64,000 bases of DNA from Leptospira perdikensis (GTDB lineage Bacteria > Spirochaetota > Leptospiria > Leptospirales > Leptospiraceae). Where the stretch lies: NCBI RefSeq assembly GCF_004769575.1, contig NZ_RQGA01000007.1:62001-126000 (forward strand), in the 5' to 3' direction. Made by a program: the position numbers and the translations under genes. Within the stretch, counting starts at the first letter, position 1. Every line of letters starts with the position of its first letter. This document shows, in pieces, positions 44,604 to 53,594 of the stretch. The notes under the pieces were generated by a model. It searched no databases, was not told where the DNA came from, and worked only from the letters and a program-made list of their open reading frames with translations.

Positions 44604-44897
44604 GTGAGTTTCATTCAAAACAATCACAACCATGGATGGAAGTCTGTCACCAAAGGAAAGCTTGGTGATGGATTTTCTTTCCATTCCAAACTTGCGACTT
44701 GGTTACAGGATTATACCAATATCCCCAAAGAAACGGAACTGGAAATTTTAGAAGTGAGTTGTGGGGAAACTAGTTGTCCGACAGAAGAAACAATGATTGT
44801 TTGGAAAGACCATGAATTTCGAATCTCCCGGAAAAAAGAAATGATTTCTAAAATGGATGTGGATTTATCTTGGAAACGATTTTTGAGTAAAACATAA
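44604..44897 (+). CDS. Small hypothetical protein with CGETSC motif
   Basis: 97 residues from a GTG at 44604, with GGGGG (44594-44598) five bases upstream. The notable part is LEILEVSCGETSCPTEETMI, followed by IVWKDHEFRISRKK. This CGE-x-x-CP-x-E-T pattern recalls a group of small uncharacterised bacterial proteins (often written CGEPGCPP-x-ET), which I cannot name further. It begins 32 bp after metH and may be on its transcript. Two paired cysteines could bind a metal or form a redox pair. Confidence 0.6.
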   Translation: MSFIQNNHNHGWKSVTKGKLGDGFSFHSKLATWLQDYTNIPKETELEILEVSCGETSCPTEETMIVWKDHEFRISRKKEMISKMDVDLSWKRFLSKT

Positions 44898-44928
44898 TCT
44901 AGAATTTAATTCCTTAAGGTGGCGGTGT

Positions 44929-45939
44929 ATGTTGCGACTCCCGATTGTGTTTTACTTATTAATTATATGTTGCCTTAGTTTCCTGCCAAAATCCTTATCT
45001 GCAAAAAACTGTCTTGTTCGCGGAAATAAATCTTTTTGCGAAGGGGATCGTGTTGTTTATCCTTATCCAAAGTCAGAGAGTCAATACTACGGGGTGATTG
45101 AAAAGGTAGATCCGGAGATCAGAAACGGGAACCACAAAGGGATTCGTTGGATTCGCCTTGATGATGGATCGATTTTAACGGATGAGATGGGATATCATAC
45201 TTACTTTCATCTTGCTGATTTACAAGAATGTGCCGTTTTTTCAGGTCAGAAAGTTTGTGTGGGCGAAACAGTTCCTGTAATGGGATATTCCGGGAATGGC
45301 GGAAATTTTGGTTTTATGAAGGTCATCGCCATTGCGCCAGAAATGTTTGGAAAAGGTTACGAACTGTACGGCCCAACAAAAGACTGGTATGGAAAAACCG
45401 TTTTGATTCAAGCAAGCGAAGTCCCAATTGTTAATGGAATTGTTCCAAAATTTCCTGAACTTCAATTTGGAGATTCTTTCCCAAATGCCTACGGTAAAAA
45501 AGAAAAAATAATTCTATTCGATCCGGAAGATAAAAATTATGCATTGGAGTCCGAAGGAACGAATCACTTAGTTTGGTATAAAGAAAATGAATTAAGAATT
45601 CGATACAACCAGATCAAAGAATATCCAATTCAGTGGGAAAAGGTCCTTGAAGAAATCACCGATTGTTATACAAATTCATGTGCTAAAGACGTTTTACGTT
45701 GGCGGGCGAATTTGTATTTATCTTCAGAATGCGAAAATAAGGTTTTTGGTTATAAAAAATCTTCTACTCGGGACACTACTTTTGAAATAGAGGATTTTGA
45801 ATCTAGTTTTGAGTTTCTTAAATATGTTGGTTCTCATCATATGGGCGGAGATATGTTCTGGCCCATTCCTCGGAAAAAAACCAAAGCATTCGTGAAAGCA
45901 AAAACAATCTGTGTTTCAACAGAGACTAAGGAAAAATAA
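44929..45939 (+). CDS. Exported hypothetical protein
   Basis: 336 residues with a signal peptide (PIVFYLLIICCLSFLPKSLS, then AKNC). The mature protein has repeated motifs with paired cysteines: KNCLVRGNKSFCEGDRVVYP and later ECAVFSGQKVCVGETVPVMG, which look like two copies of a small SH3/KOW-like strand module. The C-terminal part is strand-rich, with DCYTNSCAKD and LYLSSEC adding further cysteines. No family recognised. It is followed 4 bp later by a membrane-protein gene, likely on the same transcript. Confidence 0.65.
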   Translation: MLRLPIVFYLLIICCLSFLPKSLSAKNCLVRGNKSFCEGDRVVYPYPKSESQYYGVIEKVDPEIRNGNHKGIRWIRLDDGSILTDEMGYHTYFHLADLQECAVFSGQKVCVGETVPVMGYSGNGGNFGFMKVIAIAPEMFGKGYELYGPTKDWYGKTVLIQASEVPIVNGIVPKFPELQFGDSFPNAYGKKEKIILFDPEDKNYALESEGTNHLVWYKENELRIRYNQIKEYPIQWEKVLEEITDCYTNSCAKDVLRWRANLYLSSECENKVFGYKKSSTRDTTFEIEDFESSFEFLKYVGSHHMGGDMFWPIPRKKTKAFVKAKTICVSTETKEK

Positions 45940-45943
45940 ATTT

Positions 45944-46333
45944 ATGAATGCTCAAATTCAGTTTTTAAAAAACAATCCTAAATATATTTTTTTAATGGAT
46001 GGTCTTGGTGCCATACTTTCGGGAGTTTTGTTATCTCTCGTTTTACCTATGTTTGTGGATTCACTCGGGATGCCAATAAATACCCTTTATACTCTCGCAA
46101 TTCTTCCCTTTATCTATGCCGTTTACTCTTTGTTATGTTATTTTTTAAATCCGTTCCAGTGGAAGTTTTATCTACGTGTGATTGCGACCGCAAACTTTTT
46201 GTATTGTGTGTTCACAATGGTATATCTGGTTTTGAACTTAGAACAAACCACAGTGATTTGTGAAATTTATTTTGTTTTGGAAATGATTGTGGTGGTTAGT
46301 TTGGCTAGTTTCGAGTGGAAACTAACTAGTTAG
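45944..46333 (+). CDS. Small four-helix membrane protein
   Basis: 129 residues from the ATG at 45944, with AAGGA about 11 bp upstream; the longer frame would lie inside the previous gene. Four membrane helices are visible: GLGAILSGVLLSLVLPMF, TLAILPFIYAVYSLLCYF, VIATANFLYCVFTMVYLVL and IYFVLEMIVVVSLASF. No known family. Its 3' end overlaps the leftward outer-membrane gene by 8 bp. Confidence 0.6.
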   Translation: MNAQIQFLKNNPKYIFLMDGLGAILSGVLLSLVLPMFVDSLGMPINTLYTLAILPFIYAVYSLLCYFLNPFQWKFYLRVIATANFLYCVFTMVYLVLNLEQTTVICEIYFVLEMIVVVSLASFEWKLTS

Positions 46334-47150
46334 AATGTGACGTTGGGGCCACAGGCATATAATACTTAAGACCTAGGTTCCCTTGGATCTCAGGTGCCCA
46401 AAGTTCATCCAAAGTACGACCTGCTTCCCTTGCGTTGATCGGAACACGAACCATACCTTCAAAAGTTAAGTTACTATTTGAAATACTGATACCGGGTGTT
46501 ACGTAAATCTGTCTACCAACGAAGTTGGTTCTCGAAGGTTCTTGGGCCCGGATGGAAGAGTTGAATCTATTGGCATACTCAGAAGAATCAAATCTATGTA
46601 GTTCGGAGAGTTGTAAAAATAATTCCCAACGAGAGTTTTTGATAAAGGAAAATAGATTTCGATTGAGTCTGTACTTGATTCGTACTTTAGACTCCGCAAC
46701 ATCTACATAACCGGAACCACCTTGGTTCATCGACATACCCATACTGAGTCCTAAATCAAAGGTAAATCCATTGCGATAATACACGTATGTAACATTGGGT
46801 TGGTAAGAAAGCATAGCCGAATTCATTCTTTCCGGCCTAACATCAAAGTTACCTTCTGGATTGCGGTATGGGTTCGTTGTGGAAAAAGGAATGACGGAAG
46901 AAAAAATTTGAATCCCAGCAATTGGATCATCCGATTTGGGAAGTTTGCCGTCATAACCGAGTTCCAGTTCCTTAGGAAATCGAAATGGGATGAGGATCGC
47001 CAAATTACCGTTATGTGTTCCGCCGACTTGGAATAAAGAGGCTCGTGGGTCTGAAAAGGAATAACTGGAGAAGAAGGGTAGACCTTGTGCCAAAAGACTG
47101 TAACTCGCGATCGAAGCGAGGATGGTAAGTAATACTGTCTTTTTAAGCAT
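46326..47150 (-). CDS. Putative outer-membrane protein
   Basis: 274 residues with a signal peptide (MLKKTVLLTILASIASYSLL, then AQ). The mature sequence has alternating short beta strands (NLAILIPFRFPKELELGYDG, VTYVYYRNGFTFDLGLSMGM, SKVRIKYRLNRNLFSF) and ends with LGLKYYMPVA before a short polar tail, all consistent with a small barrel. I recognise no family. Its tail overlaps the four-helix gene by 8 bp. It is divergent from the phosphofructokinase gene, 84 bp apart. Confidence 0.6.
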   Translation of the reverse strand: MLKKTVLLTILASIASYSLLAQGLPFFSSYSFSDPRASLFQVGGTHNGNLAILIPFRFPKELELGYDGKLPKSDDPIAGIQIFSSVIPFSTTNPYRNPEGNFDVRPERMNSAMLSYQPNVTYVYYRNGFTFDLGLSMGMSMNQGGSGYVDVAESKVRIKYRLNRNLFSFIKNSRWELFLQLSELHRFDSSEYANRFNSSIRAQEPSRTNFVGRQIYVTPGISISNSNLTFEGMVRVPINAREAGRTLDELWAPEIQGNLGLKYYMPVAPTSHSN

Positions 47151-47234
47151 CTAAAAGCATTTCTGCCTGTTTTTCCTTAGTTTGGCAATGAAATTTGCTT
47201 TCTTCTCTCTCTTTTTTTGTTATAAGTTTGATCA

Positions 47235-48542
47235 ATGAATGAAAACGATACCAAGGTTGAACAATTTGGTCCCTGCACCATTCCAAACCCAGCTGGGTAT
47301 GACTATTGGACGGAAGACAACTCCGTCGTTCTATTCCAAACGATATTTTCCGGCCCTGCCGACGCTAAAAAAACCATAGAAACCAGTCCTGTATTCTTTG
47401 AACAAGCTGGCCCCAAAGAAAACATTTACTTCCGTCCAGAGGAAGTCACGGCAGGCATTGTCACTTGTGGGGGACTCTGCCCTGGAATCAATGATGTCAT
47501 TCGTGCTCTTGTGATGGAGCTCCATTACCGGTACAAAGTGCCCCGTATTTTAGGTTTTCCTTTTGGTTATGAAGGCCTTGTGAAAAAATTTGGACATAGG
47601 CCCGTGGAACTCACTCCAGATAAGGTTGCCCATATCATGAACTTCGGTGGTTCCATTCTTGGATCATCGCGAGGGAACCAAAATATTGGAGATATGGTGG
47701 ATACATTATTTCTCTATGGGGTGAAGATGTTGTTTTGTATTGGCGGAGACGGGACCTTACGTGGGGCCCAGGCCATTCAAGAAGAAGTAAGAAAACGCAA
47801 AGAAGACATCGCCATTGTAGGAATTCCCAAAACCATTGATAACGATATCAACTATGTCCAAAAAACCTTTGGATTCTCGACTGCTTTTAGTAAGGCGGTA
47901 GAAGCTGTTAATTGTGCTCATGAAGAAGCGAAAGGGGCTCCCAGTGGAGTCGGACTTGTGAAACTTATGGGTCGTCATTCTGGTTTCATTGCTGTAAATT
48001 CGGCTCTCGCATCTAAAAATGTAAATTTTGTCCTCATTCCAGAACTTGATTTTGATTTAGAAGGAGAAGGTGCTTTTTTAACCGTTTTGAAAGAACGGGT
48101 GCAAAAACGTGGTCATGCCGTTGTGATTTTGGCAGAAGGGGCAGGGCAGAAGTTTTTTGAAGACAAAGGAGAAAAAGACCAGTCGGGTAACAAGAAGTTG
48201 GCGGACATTGGGATTTTTATCAAAGATAAAATCACCGATTACTTCAAAAAAGAAGGTGTGACTCTAAATCTAAAATACATCGATCCCAGTTATATCATTC
48301 GTTCTGTTCCTGCCAATGCCGAAGATTCCGTATTCTGTGGATTTCTAGCACAAAATGCAGTCCATGCTGCTTTTGCCGGTAGGACAGGTTGTGTGGTAGG
48401 GATTTGGAACAACGTGTTTACGGTGATGCCAATTTCCCTTGCGATTGCGGAGAGAAAGGTATTACGTCCGGAGAGGAGTACTCTTTGGCGGGCACTCCTT
48501 GCCTCGACAGGCCAACCCAATTCAATGAAAGCGAAAGGCTGA
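47235..48542 (+). CDS. 6-phosphofructokinase (plant-/spirochaete-type)
   Basis: 435 residues. Sequence blocks are [32 protein letters not shown], and [20 protein letters not shown]. The GGDGT (Gly after Asp) favours ATP over pyrophosphate, while PKTIDND carries the Lys seen in both pyrophosphate enzymes and plant-type ATP enzymes, so ATP use is likely but not certain. The enzyme phosphorylates fructose-6-phosphate in glycolysis. Leptospira lean on fatty acids, so a regulated or reverse role is possible. A terminator overlaps its stop. Confidence 0.88.
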   Translation: MNENDTKVEQFGPCTIPNPAGYDYWTEDNSVVLFQTIFSGPADAKKTIETSPVFFEQAGPKENIYFRPEEVTAGIVTCGGLCPGINDVIRALVMELHYRYKVPRILGFPFGYEGLVKKFGHRPVELTPDKVAHIMNFGGSILGSSRGNQNIGDMVDTLFLYGVKMLFCIGGDGTLRGAQAIQEEVRKRKEDIAIVGIPKTIDNDINYVQKTFGFSTAFSKAVEAVNCAHEEAKGAPSGVGLVKLMGRHSGFIAVNSALASKNVNFVLIPELDFDLEGEGAFLTVLKERVQKRGHAVVILAEGAGQKFFEDKGEKDQSGNKKLADIGIFIKDKITDYFKKEGVTLNLKYIDPSYIIRSVPANAEDSVFCGFLAQNAVHAAFAGRTGCVVGIWNNVFTVMPISLAIAERKVLRPERSTLWRALLASTGQPNSMKAKG

Positions 48543-48556
48543 TCTTTAGGATCAGC
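48538..48556. terminator. Bidirectional terminator shared by pfk and the coiled-coil gene
   Basis: GCTGATC (48538-48544) and GATCAGC (48550-48556) form a perfect 7-bp stem with a 5-nt loop. The left arm contains the rightward TGA stop and the right arm contains the leftward TGA stop, so both genes end inside one hairpin. A U-rich run (TATTTTCTACTTTTTT) follows on the plus strand. Confidence 0.75.
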
Positions 48557-49142
48557 TATTTTCTACTTTTTTCTGGAACTTGAGGATATTGTCTCGGATT
48601 TCTTCTTCTTTTTGGTGGAGTTCTTTTAAAAACTCAGTGTCCAAAATCATTTCCGGTTTTTTGATGAATTTACTTTCATCATAGTTATCAATTTCATATA
48701 ACAGATCTTCAATGTTGGACTCTACTTTGACCAAACTTTGAATGGATTCCACTACCTTTTTATTTACAAATAGGATTTCTTTAAATCGTAAAATGTAATG
48801 TTGGAATCTGTTTTCGCGGATCATGGCTTGGCGTTGCATTTCACGCACCACTTCGCGTTCTTTTAAAACTTCTTTTTTTTCCACAAGGATTTGATTTTTA
48901 AAAATACGAATTAGATTTTCTGTTTCTAATTTATAATTTTCAAAACTGCTGTTGTGATTGTTTTGTAAGTCTTCCATTTGTTTGCGAAATTCTTTTTCTC
49001 GCAAACGATCTTGTTCTTTTCGAAGTTTGTCAGATGTTTGTAGCGCGTTTTTAACACGTGTTTCGATGACAGCATCTAACATGGCTTTGTGCAGTTTGTC
49101 CAATCGAAAGAACACTGCTATGGCATATAGAATGCGTTTCAT
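48552..49142 (-). CDS. Coiled-coil hypothetical protein
   Basis: 196 residues, almost entirely charged coiled coil (KLRKEQDRLREKEFRKQMED and VLKEREVVREMQRQAMIREN), with a short hydrophobic N-terminus (ILYAIAVFFRLDKLHKAM) that could anchor it to the membrane. No known domain. It lies 15 bp downstream of the GAF/SpoIIE phosphatase gene on the same strand and so may be a partner or scaffold in that signalling system. Function unknown. Confidence 0.65.
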   Translation of the reverse strand: MKRILYAIAVFFRLDKLHKAMLDAVIETRVKNALQTSDKLRKEQDRLREKEFRKQMEDLQNNHNSSFENYKLETENLIRIFKNQILVEKKEVLKEREVVREMQRQAMIRENRFQHYILRFKEILFVNKKVVESIQSLVKVESNIEDLLYEIDNYDESKFIKKPEMILDTEFLKELHQKEEEIRDNILKFQKKVENS

Positions 49143-49157
49143 AAAAACTCCTTATTA

Positions 49158-50903
49158 TTAGTTTAGACGAATAATAAAGAGAGAAAGGTCATCATGAGGT
49201 TCCGCTTCTCCCACAAATTCACTGACTTTTTGTAAAATTGCCTGCCTGATCACTTCTGGAGGATCGTTGATATGAGATAAGATTACAGACTCTAATCTTT
49301 CTTCCGAAAAAAGTTCCTCTTTCATATTCATGGCTTCTGTCACACCATCGGTGTAAAGTACCAATAAATCACCTGGTAAATAACTCACAGTATGTTCGGA
49401 GAACTCACAATTTCCGATACCCATCGGTTGGCCTTTCCCTGAAAGGTGTTGGATTTTATGGTGTTTTTTACGATAGATGATTTGTAAATTATGACCTGCA
49501 GAAGAATACATTAATTCTTTTTTAGTCATATTGATTCGTACAAGCATCGCCGTCACAAACATAAGGAATCCAGATTTGTCTTGTAAAACATTGTTGGCGT
49601 TGAAGAGAGCTTCACTTGTGGATGTGGTTTTTGAAACTTCTTGTTGCAAGACCGTTTTCGAAAATTCCATAAAAAGTGCGGCTGGAGTTCCTTTCCCTGA
49701 CACATCGGCAATGATCACTGAAACTTCATCTTTTCCGTGAACCACCATATCATAAAAGTCTCCCCCAATTTCTCGTGAGGCTTGGTAGTAGGTATCAAAT
49801 TCTAATAGTGAATATTGTTTTGGGATGATGGGGAGTGAATGTTTTTGAATCATCGCCGCCACTTGCATGTCGCGGTCTATGTTTTTCAAACGTTCACTTT
49901 GTATCTTTACTTGTAAGGCAGTGTAGGCTTCTCCAACTTGGTTGGTAAGTGTTCGTAAAATCCGAATGTCCATTTCATCGAACCTTGTTCGAGATGTTTT
50001 ATCGGAAACCACTAGAGAACCTAACCATTCTTTGTTTTTCAGAATGGGGAAAAGAATCATACTATGTTGGAATAGACCTTTGTGAGTGAGTTGAATCCCT
50101 TGAGGTGAGTTTGCGGTTATGATTTTATACCCTTTGAACATCCAATCAGATTTATCAGCAAATAATAAAACTTCTACATCTTCGTCGTGGATTTGGTCAG
50201 AAAACCCTTTGGATTTCGTTCGAGGTAAACCTTTTTTTTCAATCTTTTCAAAATGAAGTGAAACTCGATCTACCTGTAAAACTTCGGAAATGGTTTTGAC
50301 TGCTAGGTCCATAAATTCATCCGAACTTTGGATATTGGCAAGTGCTTGGGAAATTTGAAACAAACCATTCAGTTCGTTTGCACGTAGATTGAGGCTATCA
50401 ATGAGAAGACGATTTTTTACAGCAATGGCCGCAAGGTTAGAAAGGTACTTTAGGATTTTGATATCGTTGTTATTAAATTCTCGATTGTCGAGAGAGTTCA
50501 CAGCCTCGAGTACACCTTGTACTTCCCCTTGGGCGATCATGGGAACACAGAGTAGGTTTCTTGTGACATAGCCAACTTTTTGGTCGATCGCTTTGAAGAT
50601 CCTGGGATCGTTTGCAGCATCGTTGACAATTTCTGGTTTGAGGGTTTCGAGTACCATTCCCGCAATCCCTTTTCCCCTGGGGACTGTTAGGTGGGCAAGC
50701 GATTCTTCTTTTAAACCGCTGGTTGTATTAAAAACTAACTGATCATTTTCTTTATCGTAAAGGAGCAGGGAAGAACCTTCAGTTTGTAAAACATCCCGAG
50801 TAATCCCCATAATTTCACTTAAGAGTGTATCCAAATCTTCATGAGAATTGATCCGGCTGGTAATGTCTGAAATCAGACCTAATGTCAGTAATTTAGTAGG
50901 CAT
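49158..50903 (-). CDS. GAF-GAF-SpoIIE phosphatase (RsbU-like signal protein)
   Basis: 581 residues without membrane segments. GAF domain 1 is about 15-165 and GAF domain 2 about 185-345. A PP2C SpoIIE-type phosphatase domain follows (about 370-580) with IGGDFYDMV, a metal-binding VIIADVSGKGTPAALFME block, YSSAGHNLQIIYR and PHDDLSLFIIRL. Such proteins dephosphorylate anti-anti-sigma factors in partner-switching pathways; the STAS-like protein at 2997-3356 is a speculative target. It lies 6 bp downstream of argB. Confidence 0.88.
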   Translation of the reverse strand: MPTKLLTLGLISDITSRINSHEDLDTLLSEIMGITRDVLQTEGSSLLLYDKENDQLVFNTTSGLKEESLAHLTVPRGKGIAGMVLETLKPEIVNDAANDPRIFKAIDQKVGYVTRNLLCVPMIAQGEVQGVLEAVNSLDNREFNNNDIKILKYLSNLAAIAVKNRLLIDSLNLRANELNGLFQISQALANIQSSDEFMDLAVKTISEVLQVDRVSLHFEKIEKKGLPRTKSKGFSDQIHDEDVEVLLFADKSDWMFKGYKIITANSPQGIQLTHKGLFQHSMILFPILKNKEWLGSLVVSDKTSRTRFDEMDIRILRTLTNQVGEAYTALQVKIQSERLKNIDRDMQVAAMIQKHSLPIIPKQYSLLEFDTYYQASREIGGDFYDMVVHGKDEVSVIIADVSGKGTPAALFMEFSKTVLQQEVSKTTSTSEALFNANNVLQDKSGFLMFVTAMLVRINMTKKELMYSSAGHNLQIIYRKKHHKIQHLSGKGQPMGIGNCEFSEHTVSYLPGDLLVLYTDGVTEAMNMKEELFSEERLESVILSHINDPPEVIRQAILQKVSEFVGEAEPHDDLSLFIIRLN

Positions 50904-50909
50904 CCGAAT

Positions 50910-51788
50910 CTATCCTTGTTCGATCAAACTTCCAATCCCTTGGTTGGTTAAAATTTCAATTAAGACGGAATGAGCAACTCGTCCGTCGATGATGTGGGCT
51001 CTTTTGACACCGGAGTCAATGGCTCTCAAACAACATTCTACTTTTGGTATCATGCCACCGGAGATCTGTCCAGTTTTTATATACCCGTGAATGTCTGCTT
51101 TTTTGAGACCTGTTACCAATTGCCCATCAATTAGGATGCCGGGGGTGTCAGTGAGTAAAATCAGTTTATCCGCATGCAGGGCTTCGGCAATGGCTCCAGC
51201 CATAGTGTCTGCATTGATATTTAAAGTTTGTCCTTCTTTGGACATGGCAACAGGTGAGATGATGGGGATAAAACCTTCACGTTGTAAGGTGAGTAAAATA
51301 TTGGGATCTACTTCCGTCACTTCTCCCACAAGGCCTAAGTCTACCTTTTGCACCTTACCATCTTCGGCTTCCACTTCCATTAGGTATTTTTCTGCGATGG
51401 CAAGCCCACCATCTTTGCCCGATAGACCCACTGGTTTCCCCCCTTTTTCTTGGATGAGAGAAACAATTTGTTTGTTCACTTTTCCAGTGAGAACCATTTC
51501 CACCACTTCCATTGTGGGTTCATCGGTGACCCTGTGCCCGCGAATGAACTGAGTATTCAGGTTGAGAGACTTGATAAGAGCATTGATTTCAGGTCCACCA
51601 CCGTGAACCACAACAGGATTGATCCCTAAATATTTGAGGAGTACAATATCTTCAGCAAAAGATGCTTTTAATTCTTCTTCCACCATGGCAGCCCCGCCAT
51701 ATTTGATGACAATGGTTTTCCCGGAATATTTGATCAAATAGGGAAGAGCTTCCAAGATATGATTGATTTTTTCAGAATGGTGGTTCAT
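50910..51788 (-). CDS. argB: Acetylglutamate kinase
   Basis: 292 residues from the ATG at 51788; AGGAC six bases upstream supports it over the in-frame ATG at 51800. The amino-acid-kinase fold is clear: [65 protein letters not shown] and the C-terminal TNQGIGSLI. ArgB phosphorylates N-acetyl-L-glutamate, the second step of arginine synthesis. Its start is only 14 bp from that of the nitrilase gene on the other strand, so their promoters must overlap coding DNA. Confidence 0.94.
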   Translation of the reverse strand: MNHHSEKINHILEALPYLIKYSGKTIVIKYGGAAMVEEELKASFAEDIVLLKYLGINPVVVHGGGPEINALIKSLNLNTQFIRGHRVTDEPTMEVVEMVLTGKVNKQIVSLIQEKGGKPVGLSGKDGGLAIAEKYLMEVEAEDGKVQKVDLGLVGEVTEVDPNILLTLQREGFIPIISPVAMSKEGQTLNINADTMAGAIAEALHADKLILLTDTPGILIDGQLVTGLKKADIHGYIKTGQISGGMIPKVECCLRAIDSGVKRAHIIDGRVAHSVLIEILTNQGIGSLIEQG

Positions 51789-51802
51789 AAAAGTCCTCAT
51801 TT

Positions 51803-52618
51803 ATGATAATGAAATTTAAAGCCGCCGCAGTGCAAGTCACAAGTACAGCAAGAGTCTCAAATAACCTAACTAAGTGTAGGCAACTTGTGGAAGAGGCGGC
51901 AAGTGCCGGTGCCAAAGTCATTGGACTTCCTGAAAACTTTTCTTTTATGGGAACAGAATCCGAGAAAAAAAATCTCCTTGGTCAAATTGAAGAAGAAACA
52001 AACGCTTTTTTACAAGAAACGTCAAAAGATCTGGGAATCTTTCTACTCGGCGGAGGTTTTCCAACCAAGGCACCTACAGGAAAGGTTTATAACACAGCTG
52101 TCATTACAAATCCAGAAGGAAAGGAAATCTTTCGTTATCATAAGGCTCATTTATTCAATGCAGTGGTTGGTGACGGATTCAATTATAGTGAGTCCAACTC
52201 TACAGAAAGTGGGGGCAAAGTTCCCGATGTCATTCAAACCGAATACGGTAAAATTTCTTCTGCAATTTGTTACGATATCCGGTTTCCAGAACTCTTTCGT
52301 AGCCTTTCCGAGAAAGGAGTGGAACTTTGTTTTTTACCGGCAGCTTTCACGGTTCCTACAGGGGAGGCACATTGGCATGTGCTTCTTCGTGCTCGTGCGA
52401 TCGAAAATTTTATGTATGTTTTAGCACCCGGACAAACCGGAACTCACGACCCACATGGGAATCGTAAAACCTTCGGACATTCACTCATCATTTCGCCTTG
52501 GGGAGAAATTTTAGATGAGATAGACAAAGAAGAAGGTTTCGCTATTGCTGATATCGACTTACAAAAGTTAAACGAAATTCGAAACCAATTACCAAGCTTA
52601 AACCATCGTTTGTTCTAG
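51803..52618 (+). CDS. Nitrilase-superfamily carbon-nitrogen hydrolase
   Basis: 271 residues. The Glu-Lys-Cys triad is visible: E in GLPENFSFMG, K in RYHKAHLFNA, and C in SSAICYDIRFPELF. The order and size fit the Nit1/Nit2 branch (omega-amidase and deaminated-glutathione amidase). Substrate cannot be fixed without more context. The start is either ATG at 51803 or ATG at 51809, six bases later; neither has a ribosome site. It is divergent from argB with nearly overlapping 5' ends. Confidence 0.85.
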   Translation: MIMKFKAAAVQVTSTARVSNNLTKCRQLVEEAASAGAKVIGLPENFSFMGTESEKKNLLGQIEEETNAFLQETSKDLGIFLLGGGFPTKAPTGKVYNTAVITNPEGKEIFRYHKAHLFNAVVGDGFNYSESNSTESGGKVPDVIQTEYGKISSAICYDIRFPELFRSLSEKGVELCFLPAAFTVPTGEAHWHVLLRARAIENFMYVLAPGQTGTHDPHGNRKTFGHSLIISPWGEILDEIDKEEGFAIADIDLQKLNEIRNQLPSLNHRLF

Positions 52619-52689
52619 AAATGATGATCTAGACCCAATCATTCAGTCATGTAAAGAAAGATTTTCTATTACATTGATTTTGATCTTTT

Positions 52690-53586
52690 CTAAAAAAAAG
52701 ATTTTTTCGTGGAAGAAGAAACCTTTTTCATGAGAATAAAATCTTTCATTACTTTCTCTGCTGCTTTTTGTTTTTCCATATGTACAAAGTGTCCACACTC
52801 TGAAAATAAAACTGCTTTGACATGGGGTGTGGTTCTTTCTAGTTCCATTACATCCTTTCCTGGAATGACTGGATCTTCTTCTCCCCGCATGATAAGGGTG
52901 GGTACGCGGTTTCCAAATACAATGGGTCTGATGTCGGTTCTATCTAACATCTCGAGGATCATCAGGATATACCTTGGGTTCAAACATTCAAATTGAGGAT
53001 TGTAATCTTTTAGGAATTGTTTGATATCTTCTCTTGCATGGAAAGCAGAAGAATCATAAACCCCGTAGGAAAATCCAATTTGTAAGGCTTTCGGTAGAGA
53101 CTTACCCACTTTAAACCCAAAGTCAAAAAAACTTCCTAAATTAGCACGAAGTCCTACCACACCGATTTTCAAAATCCCAGGGATGGGGCCATGGACAAAA
53201 GGTGCGATGGAAATGACTTGTTTGATCCGTTGTGGGAATAAGGAAGCGATGGCAAGGACAGCCATCCCACCTGTGGAATGACCAACGAGTGTAATGTCCT
53301 TTTCTCCTGCGGATGCCCAAATTCCTTGAGCTTGTGTTTCTAAAAAGTCTTGGAGGGTGAGTCCTTTTTTTTGATCAAAAATTTCCGCAGGATAATGCCC
53401 GACTAAGTCTAGTTCGATGACATCTCCAAACTGACGAAAAAAAGGAATGTTGAGGCCCCAATACCCTGCCGCCGAACACCAACCTCCGATGAGAACAATC
53501 GTCTCTTTGGCTTTGGGATTGAGCGACTTATGTTTAACGTAAGTGAGTCTATGATTTTTCCAATTATATATTTGTCTTTCTGACAT
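52690..53586 (-). CDS. Alpha/beta-hydrolase
   Basis: 298 residues of the alpha/beta-hydrolase fold. The nucleophile elbow is LVGHSTGGMAVLAI with the catalytic Ser; the likely acid is Asp in MRGEEDPVIPG, and the base His in SECGHFVHMEKQ. The oxyanion region is IGGWCSAAGYWGLN. Such enzymes hydrolyse esters, amides or lactones; the substrate is unknown. It lies 8 bp downstream of alr on the same strand. Tail is Lys/Ser-rich (KKVSSSTKKSFF). Confidence 0.83.
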   Translation of the reverse strand: MSERQIYNWKNHRLTYVKHKSLNPKAKETIVLIGGWCSAAGYWGLNIPFFRQFGDVIELDLVGHYPAEIFDQKKGLTLQDFLETQAQGIWASAGEKDITLVGHSTGGMAVLAIASLFPQRIKQVISIAPFVHGPIPGILKIGVVGLRANLGSFFDFGFKVGKSLPKALQIGFSYGVYDSSAFHAREDIKQFLKDYNPQFECLNPRYILMILEMLDRTDIRPIVFGNRVPTLIMRGEEDPVIPGKDVMELERTTPHVKAVLFSECGHFVHMEKQKAAEKVMKDFILMKKVSSSTKKSFF

Positions 53587-53594
53587 AAGATCCT

